Source of the DNA: Typha latifolia
Lineage: Eukaryota > Streptophyta > Magnoliopsida > Poales > Typhaceae
DNA length: 64,000 nt
Reading direction: 5' to 3'
NCBI GenBank assembly: GCA_019914945.1
Contig: CM034112.1
Coordinates: 2,193,001-2,257,000, forward strand
Shown here: positions 55,409 to 64,000 of the stretch, in pieces
Layout of the letters: each line of letters starts with the position of its first letter
Numbering within the stretch: position 1 is the stretch's first letter
The notes under the pieces: model-generated
Databases searched by the model: none
Told to the model about the DNA's origin: nothing
What the model saw: the letters and a program-made list of their open reading frames with translations, nothing else
Made by a program: the position numbers and the translations under genes

Positions 55409-58400
55409 CAAATAACCAGACTGCAACTAAAGTTTTTTTCTGAAATTTTCAGAAAAGCCTCTGCATTATAAGCTTTTTATGATTCTAAATTTAATTTATC
55501 ATTTTTTCTTATCTTTTTGAACAGAAAAAAAAGGCTTATCTTTTCAGAACAATTAAAAAGAAAACTTAATTTTAATACAAAATAATATAATTGTTAAATA
55601 TGAGCCCCGATTCACTTTTACAGCCTCTGCACCGTTTTTATTTTAGCCCCGATTCACTTTAGAAATAATTTTTTTCTTATACGCGCCCTTATTCTAAACT
55701 TTATAATAATCTCATTCTATAATATAAATATTATTTATTAAAATTATATTTTATATAACACCCTAACCCAATTAACTAATTTACTCTTAATATTTTTACT
55801 ATCGATCTACTTTATATCAAATCAAAGTTATTAACAGTAATTTTTATAAAAAATATAACATATATTTTTTATTTATTTTTGCTTTATATCAAATCAAAAT
55901 CAATTAGCATACTCTCATTTAAGTGAACATAAAGAATATCTATTTCTGAAAGAAAAAATTTATTTCAAAAATAACAAAGATGGAACAAAGTAAATGGGGC
56001 CTTATAAATAGTGACGAGATAGGATTAGAACATAAAACTCCACAATATAGGAGCTTTCTTGAGAATTTCCCTAATTTTTGTTTTTAACACCCTGTGACGG
56101 AGCGGCATAATATCAGTCATCTCTAACCTACAAAATCAGTAGAATTATAGGGTGTTATCTGTAAATTTCGGCATAGAGTCATTTGTCCCTCAGACAAGTT
56201 AATCAGGTAGGACGGGGGGGAAATAGGAAAATAGCGTGGGCTGTCTTTTGGCATCAGCTCAGCTGTTTGGCAATAAATATTAGTACCAGTTTACCACCAA
56301 GTGGCACCAAAACCTTAAGTCCAGCTCACTCGCATGTGACAAAATAGTCGCTTAATTGCATAATAAGTCCACTATTTTGGAAGGCTTGGTTTTAATTGGC
56401 ACACCGTTTATGGAGGTGTTTTCAATTTTCTAACATCCAAAACTTAGTTATAGAAGGGCCTTTCTTGCACATAATATATATATGAGCTAAGGTTTCTCTT
56501 TTGCAATAATGGACTCTTAAGTCAAATGGAAATTCTTAGAATTTAAGGGACCAGCACTGTCTCTAACATCCAAAACTGTTCACTGAAATAATCTCACTGA
56601 CACTGCTGAGGAGATCAAAGGGGTTTATATGAAAATAGATGATTGTTAACTTTAAATATAATTAGATTAAACTAATTAGAATCACATTTTTTTTAAAAAG
56701 AAACCACTCCACTGATTCCAGTAACTAACTATTGGGAGTCAAACTTAGGAGTTATCGATATATATTTATATGAAGGGAATTAGAAATAGCTATAGAGGAT
56801 TCCGTACGAAGCATTTTAAAAGCACTGGAATGATAATTAATTTTCTCACCAACTTGGGTACCCAAAGACGATGCTCATATTATTCTCAAATAGACGCCCC
56901 TCCCTCCTAGGATAATTAATTAAATAATATAGGGAAAATTTTAAATAACACCATACATTTTTATTATTTTGTGCGGTTAACATTTTTATCTTTAATTTTT
57001 TTTTTTAATCTGACCCCTCTTTTTTCCCCCTAAACTAACCGTATAGTATTATAGAATAGGAAAAATTATATTTTACCCTACTGCGATCAGACAATTATAT
57101 TCAAATTAAACGCATCTATCTGTTTAACAGTAAATTAGTTAAAAATAATTTAAAAAAAAATGAAAGTTTCAATATAAATATGACATAAATGAAATAGGGG
57201 GTGGTGAAGTGAATCTAAGGCATAATCACATAGCATAAGATATAATTTTCTATATAAAAATATATTTCTCTATTTTAATTTGTCAAATTCTTTCTTTCTC
57301 AAACGACCCATCTAAAGTTTTCTCCACAGTTGCGTATCTTTTCCCATATAATCTTGTGGATTTGGTGGGACTTCTCAGTGTCCACAAAAGAGCTCAAATG
57401 GAGGTCCTACTTAGCTTGCAATACTCACCTTTTTCTTTTGTTGGTTAGAGTGGGTGGATATTTATCCAAATATTATCTCAGTAAGCATTAAAATGCAATA
57501 CTAATTCAAGATAAAGTTGGTGGGTAGGATGTGGGTTTCAATGGCTTCCTTAATATGGACTTGTGGATTAGTGATCTAAGTCTTTAAGTTTAGAAGAATT
57601 AAAGGCAAAGAAAGAAAGGATTAGATATGGTAGTTAAGCTACTATTCTCAAATCCCTTTTGAAAACCCTCACCCTAACTACATTCTAGATGGATAATAAT
57701 TTAGAAGCTTTGGGTATTCTGGGGAAAAATGCAATTGCTGGATGAGATAATTCACTGAAATCTTGGGCTTAAAGTACTTTTTGACAAGGTTATGATATCA
57801 TCAAAATTGATATTTTTCTTAATTAAGGCATGTTCTTCTTGTAGTGATCTAGTGGTAAAGATTTATGAACTATTTGTTAAGATGATAGGGAAAGGTTTAT
57901 CTGTTGGTTTTGTTAATGTAGATAAATTAAATTAATTATAAATATAAAGATAATATTAATACTCTTAAATAAGTTTTAAGATAGAGTGTGTTTGGAATTT
58001 TCACATAACTATTACTGAAAGTTTTTCAAATACTATAAATGTCACTATATTCTTTAATATATCAGAATTACTATTAAAATGTTGACTCTTTCAAAATTAT
58101 TATTATATTTTGTTGTATTATAGTATTGAGTAATATATTAGATAGCTTATAAAGTATTTTTAGTAATTTATACAATGGTGAAATAGTTTTTTTTTTTTTG
58201 GTCTAAATTGTGTTTTAATTATGATTAATTAGATTTAACTAATTGAACCATATTTAAGCACAATGATTTCAACAGTAATTGTGATATTTAAAAAAATTTA
58301 GTAGTAATTATATAAAATCTTTTTCTAATTTTATTTTGTTCTTTTTCAAAAATAATATAATATTCTCTATTTCATCAACTCTAGTTAGAATAAAATGATA

Positions 58401-59040
58401 AAATTACCTTACAAACATATAAGATTTATCTAGAAAGCATTGGCTAAACTATTAGCAAATAATTAGAGGACCAAAATGGACAAATTAAAAATAAAAATCA
58501 CGTTAAGGATCTGAATGATATTGACAATAAACTTTTGTCACTTCTTGCTGCTGAATCCTGAAATCTTTTCCCCTCCCTTTAAACTCAGATTTTTGTAACA
58601 AAGCTGAGCAAATTTAACCCCTGAAAAAAATTACTTGCAGTTGTTTGTAAGCACTAGTGATGAAATTGGATGCAAGATTGAGGAAGAAGCCAACAACATC
58701 TTAATAAAGGGTGGTTTATTAATTTTCTTATGTTTTAAATTTTATTTACTAATATAGACTGAAATCATCAGCGTTTCACTTCTAGGTAAAAATACTATCA
58801 AGATAAATATTTTTGTATAAAAATAAAAAATTTAACTTAAATTACTGAAACACTAACTTAAATGAAATCCTACCGATAAAATGCTAAAATATTTGATATC
58901 TTAGCGTTAATATAAATAAGCAGTTGTGTAAAAATGTAAAATATTTATGAGTCTAGAGCTTTAGTTATATCTACAGTAAAATATACCAATTTTAATAATA
59001 AATTTAAGAGCATTCTATTTTAGTACAGAAAAACAAAATG
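53519..59040. other. AT-rich spacer with repeat remnants
   Basis: GC-richer 5' region of the DUF632 gene to about 53830, then TTTGCAAATAACACC at 53870, a fragment of the CAAACTACTCAT-type repeat (53935-54060), (AT)n runs at about 54630 and 55375-55404, TTTGCAAATAACC at 55405, a MITE-like copy (55645-56001) and an inverted GGGTGTTATCTGTAAAT motif at about 56153. The part 57220-57700 is less repetitive but has no ORF of note. No gene seen. Confidence 0.5.
55645..56001 (+). mobile_element. MITE-like repeat, copy 3
   Basis: Related to the repeat at 28000-28340. Begins near AGCCCCGATTCACTTT and ends near AAAGTAAATGGGGCC, so the outer ends form a short inverted match (GCCCC and GGGGC). The core ATTATTTATTAAAATTATAT is shared. 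No coding capacity. Confidence 0.6.
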
Positions 59041-59320
59041 AAAGGTGACTAGTTTTGTCAATCACTCATCCAAAGTGAAGCATTTTGGGATTGCAGTGAG
59101 TTGAAAGAGAGAGAGAGATAGGAAGGGTGGCCCACTTGGTTCATGAGCACATAGTGGTGTGGGGTCGCATTAACCTTTGTGTACTGCCCTTCCATTCTCT
59201 TCTCTTTCGTTTTCTTTACACTGCTCTCTTCCTTTTTAGCATCAAATCCCACCATCCATAATTGGTGGGAGGAGTAGATGTTCTGCTAATGCCGGCAGGC
59301 AGCCGAGAAATCCACCACCG

Positions 59321-59347
59321 CTCCTCTCCTCTCCTCTCCTCTCCTCT
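59321..59347. repeat. (CTCCT)5 pentanucleotide repeat
   Basis: Five CTCCT units followed by CT, on the plus strand. Confidence 0.9.
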
Positions 59348-59827
59348 AGGTCACAAAAAGCACCATTAGTGGATTGTAGTGGAGTCCTACTATTTTATTT
59401 TATGAGAAAAAAAATCTGATTTATATTAAAGTAAAATTGTTATTTTTTTTAAAATTATAGGTTGAATTTAGAAATCTTCATTCTGTAGAGAATTAAATAA
59501 AATTTACAGCGTATCTAAAATAATATAAATCATATTTTAAATAACAAATATATTAAACAGAAGTATATTTTTATTATCTGAAATCTTATTCTTTAAATTC
59601 AGATATAATAATTTAAAAAAAAAATAAAGTGGCATAAATAAAATTACAAGAAGTAAATAAATTCACCCTGTAATGCGTTGTACAGTAAAATTTGAATTCA
59701 CCTCACCTGCCAGCATTAGGATTAATATTTTAGTGAATTGCAAATAATAATAGGGGTAAAACATAGGGTGTTTTCAATAAATTTCCTAACTATGAGTGCG
59801 CGATGGGACGTGATAAGGAACGTGGCT

Positions 59828-59852
59828 CACGTGCATTAGCAGCTCGCACGTG
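59828..59852. promoter_or_regulatory. Two G-boxes 19 bp apart
   Basis: CACGTG at 59828-59833 and 59847-59852 with a further ACGT core (AACGTGG) at about 59819. G-boxes bind bZIP and bHLH factors. No gene is visible within 3.5 kb, so the target is unknown. Confidence 0.5.
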
Positions 59853-61687
59853 AGGCAGTGGACAGGAGTCAGCGTTACGTTGGAGTATCTTCCTTGCCAT
59901 GTGGCTCATTAATTGGGACAAACACATACGGTCAAGAAAAGAAACCGCCTATCACATGATTGGCTTCTGACATCACTTTTCCTATTCCATGCTATTTTTA
60001 TTTTTATTTTATACAATTAGCACCTAAGTTAAATTATATGCATCATAAACTCCACCATCTTAGGCCATTAGGACTTAAATATAAATACTAAAAGATTATT
60101 AAATATGTGTGACCGATACATACATTTAACATAGACGATGAATCAAAAAGAAAAAGAATAAATAAAATGATTTTTTAACCAAAATATTTTAATTTTTTTT
60201 ATCAAAATTAATTATCCTTAAATTTATTTATCAAATATGGTCTAACTCACTGTAAAATGCTGAACTGATTAACGTTTTTTGTCCAAGAAAAAAATATTCA
60301 TCAATTCATCATTTTTTTATAGGACTATAATAAATTAGATCCCATTTGGTAAACAAGTTCGAGGATACTCTTACAGTAAACAAGTTTTTGGAAGAAGAGT
60401 AGTTTGGTCAAAAACTCAAATAAAACTGGAAACATTAATTTAGAAATTAATCAACTTGAATTAATTTTGCATAAAAGAATAGGTGCAGAAGGGATAAAGG
60501 TTGGATTATTTTGCTACATATGATGGTACAAAATGGATGCATGGGAAATGATGCATTGATGTATGATTAATTGGCTATAAATTCTCGACGTTTGTTTTGA
60601 AGTCATTTGACCCATTTCTCTTATGTTGGCCTTTGAAATTTTATTTATGCTTTACTAGGAGTCAATAGTCACTATTATAATTAAGAGAAACTCATTAAAA
60701 ACATCCTAATATTTTATTTTTATTATTATTCACATTATACTATATTAATATTAATTTTAATATCTCAAAAGTATTTTAATAGTCAATTACTCTTAGATAG
60801 AAAATAATCTTAATACGATTGTGATGTGTTATAAAGATTAAAAAAAATAAAAAGGGAATTAAAATTTTATTTTTAAAAGTCTTAAATAATTTTTACTTGT
60901 TAGATATTGTTAGGTTAAAATTAACTCATAAAATTTTTGAGATGAGAAAAATAAAAATAAAATTAAATAATAAATATATATAGGATAAAGTGTGAATATT
61001 AGTAAAGACAAAACATTGAATGCTTTTAATTAACACTGAATTGCTTTTGAATGCCTTTGATTAAATTCCTTTTAATTAAAGCACAATTTATCTTTTAAAA
61101 GCTATAAAAGAACACTCTTTTTCTTTTCTTTTGGAAATAGAAGACTGAATTACTTTCTGATGTTTTTAAGTGATTTTCCTACAATTAAAACATAGTATAT
61201 ATTTTAAAAGCTATAGAATAGTACTAAATTGCTTTTGGATGTTTATGAGTGATTTTTCTATAATTAAAGCACAATATATCTTTTAAAAGCTATGGAATAA
61301 CACTAAATTGTTTTTGAATGTTTTTGAGTAATTTTCGTATGATTAAAGCACAATAGATCTTTTAAAAGCTATAAAATAACATTGAATTGCTTTTGATTAT
61401 CAAATAGTTAAAAAGCACTCTTGTTTATCATGATACATTTATTCCGAGAATTTTTTTTATCCCTTTCCAACCAAATCGGCCATATAAACTCACCCACGAA
61501 CTTAGTTAAGTATAAAAAAGATAAAAAGATGTTTGTTTATTCAACCCCGAATGTGTTCAAAGACTCTCCTCGAACTCAAATCAAACGGGCTCCTAATAAG
61601 TAATCTTATTCTTTCATGGGAACAAAAAAAAAAAAATCTAAAAACACTTATTTTATTGGATGTTATTAACATAATGATATCTCATGA

Positions 61688-61835
61688 GAAGATGCTTCAC
61701 AATCTCCACTTTTGGCAGAGACACAAGCAAGACTTCCACTCTAACCCCTCATACTCAGATTATCCTTGGTAAGGATTTTGTTGTTATAGATCAGCCATAA
61801 AAGAGCTTTCACCTTGATAGATATTTTTAGTCTTT
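61688..61835 (-). pseudogene. LINE fragment, reverse-transcriptase zinc-binding domain
   Basis: On the minus strand the translation reads KISIKVKALLWLIYNNKILT then KDNL, the conserved W-L core that opens the zf-RVT domain at the C-terminus of plant LINE polymerases. A frameshift later, WKSCLCLCQKW supplies the expected W...C.LC pattern. Stops and frameshifts interrupt it and no reverse-transcriptase core or poly-A tail is found nearby. A dead remnant. Confidence 0.55.
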
Positions 61836-63480
61836 CAAATGCTAGGAAGAACTTTTGACGACTGCACAGCATTGTTCAAAAATATGCTAAGAGATTAACC
61901 AAGTAAATCCCTCTCAGAGTTGATCTCTATTCGCTCAGTCTGCATAATATCTGAGACAAAGTTAATCAACTGCTCCTCCAGCAAAACTTTGTTGTTAATA
62001 TGGGTTGATCTTTAGGATACAGGTGTACATAAGATGAACGATGTCTTTCTAGTTTTATGTTTGTTTTGGTCTCCAACTCTAATGAAGCATTTTGTAACCG
62101 TGGTGGCTAATCTGTAACCTCTCGTTTGCTTTGAGTTTAGGAGCCCTCTCTGAACTAGTTTAGCTTTTTATCTTTTTTATATTTAATTAAATTTATTTTT
62201 AAAAAATTAAGACTAAATCTTTTAGTTCCATTCTTAAAAAAAAAAAAGAAGCCCTTAAATGAAATCGCCATTTTGATTATTTATTGACATACTACAGGAT
62301 AAATGTACTTCAGTGACAAATTGAAGCAAAATTGGGCTTGAGTCCAAGGAGGCCCACAAAGAGGAATAAATCTCGACGGCCCATCTCGATATAGCACCTC
62401 GTATTCTCCTCTTTCGGGGGATTATTCTGAATATTTGGATTACCTAATACTTATTTCAAAATTGTCTTTAAAAAAAAGGATTTGTTGGTCGTGAATTTAA
62501 ATCCACATGAATGTTTGAATTGGTATCTGATGGATTTTTATCACTTATATATGCCAAGTTGTCCAATATGTGTATTAGAGAGAGTATAACTCTTCCTGCT
62601 TAGTTTATATTTAGCCTTCAAATTTATAATCTCTATAAAAGAAAGGGCTTATAACTTTGTAATAGAGGGTTTCGCAAGGTCATTATTTATCATAGATTTC
62701 TTTCCATAAGTTTTGCCAATTTTATGATGGAAACCTCTTCGAGCCTTCGTTTAACTGATGATCTAGAGGATTATATAACCTAATAAAAAAAATTATAAAA
62801 TACTCCCTTATAGTTATGTCTAACTTAAATTACCCTCATCATCTTGCTTCTTATGATCTATACTAATATGAAAACCATTAAATGGGAAAAAAATACTACG
62901 AAAGATTTCTTTTTTCTCACAAAAATAGATATTAAAATATTAAAATTATCCCAAATCTCTTTCTTTTAATATACACCATGTATAAAATTACATACTTCAA
63001 ATCTTAGTTATCATCTTTCTATCATTGTATTACTTTCACCAAATGCATAATTGTAGAATAAAATATCTATATCATTTTAGACTTATATAGTAATTTGACA
63101 ACCCCATCAACTAGTATCCAGTATTTTTCACATTACTTTAAATCACAATTTGATTTATAATTTGTGTTATATATATATATATATATATTCGAAAAATAAA
63201 ATACTCGTACACACGTAGGAAAATCTCGTTGGACCCCACAACGTCGTTATGAGTCAATACCCAGTCCCCGTACAGAATTATGGGTTCGAATCCCGAATCA
63301 AATGGAAAGAACGGACTCGCCCGTTTCTAGAGACGGAAAGCTTCCAAACTCCACCTGTCATACATTATAATAATTAAAAGGAGAGAAAATTAAAAGAATT
63401 AGAAGAAGAAAAACTCCGACTTTACCGTTGCAAACTCCCCACGCCGCTCCCCCACTCCTCGAAACTCCTCGCTCCTTCAA

Positions 63481-64000
63481 ATGGCTCCCGATTCCAAATC
63501 CCCCATCCCCACCCTCCGCAAGCTCATGGGCTCGGCCGTCTCCCTCTTCCGCCGCCGCTTCAACTCCTCGAAATGGTAGGTCTCCTCCCTCTCCCTCTCT
63601 TCGTCCTCTTCTTCTTCTTCTTCTTCTTCTTCTTCTTCTTCTTCTTCTTCTTCTTTTCGGAGATTGATCTAATCTTCCCGTTTCCCCCTCTCTTGGATCG
63701 AACCAATGGCAGCAAGGCAGAGGCCAAGATGGCGACGGCGCGGATGAAGTTGCTGCGGAACAAGCGGGAGGTGACGGTCCGGCAGATGCGGCGCGACATC
63801 GCCATGCTCCTCGAGTCCGGTCGGGACGACACGGCGCGGATCCGGGTGCGTGCTATCCTACTCTCGATTCTAAGTTCATCTCATTTTTGTTCTTTGTCGT
63901 AGTTCGTGGTTGTTCGGGTTCTGTTCTCTAATGGCTAATGAATTGCTAGGGTTTTAGACTCAGAGGATTGCGAAGAGTGATTGATAAATATTTGATTCTC
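63481..64000 (+). CDS. IST1-like protein, 5' part (runs off the window)
   Basis: First two exons, 63481-63575 and 63713-63845, join in frame (TG|C at the first junction) to 76 residues; the second donor is CGG|GTGCGT and the next exon lies beyond 64000. The protein begins MAPDSKSPIPTLRKLMGSAV and continues CKAEAKMATARMKLLRNKRE then VTVRQMRRDIAMLLESGRDD, ARIR. This is the start of the IST1 domain, which in yeast and plants regulates the Vps4 ATPase and ESCRT-III in multivesicular body formation. The intron after ARIR is at the position commonly used in plant IST1-like genes (from memory). The N-terminus is longer than in many relatives. Product name is secure as a family, not as a specific member. 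Confidence 0.82.
63607..63655. repeat. (TTC)n microsatellite in IST1-like intron 1
   Basis: About 16 TTC units within the 137-bp first intron; it doubles as the polypyrimidine tract region well upstream of the acceptor. Confidence 0.92.

Larger units (their letters stand above)
59041..63480. other. Spacer upstream of the IST1-like gene
   Basis: Holds a GC-richer patch with (CTCCT)5 (59321-59347), a patch with two G-boxes (59800-59960), AT-rich sequence with three or four diverged repeats of a TCTTTTAAAAGCTAT motif (61090-61400), a LINE fragment (about 61688-61835), a fragment of the CAAACTACTCAT-type repeat (62780-62880), an (AT)n run (63168-63188) and the IST1-like promoter. No intact gene seen. 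Confidence 0.5.

Noticed and set aside
63281..63304. tRNA-like B-box (GGGTTCGAATCCC) as a tRNA or SINE
   Set aside because: No A-box, anticodon arm or acceptor stem could be built around it.

Overview
This is nuclear DNA of a flowering plant. It is AT-rich, with spliced genes that have GT/AG introns, TATA boxes 55-120 bp upstream of start codons, many (AT)n and trinucleotide microsatellites and dispersed transposon debris. The protein families (class I chitinases with two introns, NAC, P-class PPR, DUF241, DUF630/DUF632, IST1-like) are plant families. A non-grass monocot, possibly of the pineapple/palm type, is my best guess from overall feel, held with low confidence.

Layout. (1) 1-7.2 kb: three tandem, intronless DUF241 genes on the minus strand, in repeated units that include promoter and 3' flank. 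(2) 8.8-10.2 kb: one intronless PPR gene, minus strand. (3) 10.8-20.3 kb: four tandem minus-strand genes that I could assemble by splice sites into a family of small Ser/Asp-rich and Lys/Glu-rich, probably disordered proteins (213, 184, 239 and about 365 aa). The fourth has its central exon duplicated and its C-terminal frame broken. I do not recognise this family, and it is the best candidate for something undescribed. (4) 20.3-25.4 kb: repeat-rich spacer, then a three-exon NAC transcription factor gene on the plus strand (25.4-26.5 kb). (5) 29.8-47.5 kb: six tandem class I (GH19) chitinase genes on the minus strand, all with the same two intron positions and open frames. They differ in linker, C-terminal vacuolar-type tail and, in one copy, a missing disulfide. 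(6) 49.9-53.5 kb: a four-exon DUF630/DUF632 gene, minus strand. (7) 53.5-63.5 kb: about 10 kb without a recognisable intact gene, containing MITE-like repeats, a decayed LINE fragment and a GC-richer patch with two G-boxes. (8) 63.48 kb to the window edge: the first two exons of an IST1-like gene, plus strand.

The dominant theme is local tandem duplication followed by divergence. Three of the gene families here are clusters, and in each the duplicated unit carries its own promoter and flank. The chitinases form a defence-type locus whose members probably differ in destination (vacuole or apoplast). The other genes show no obvious functional link to each other.

All exon joins were made by eye from reading frame, splice consensus and comparison between paralogues. 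No alignment or database search was possible.
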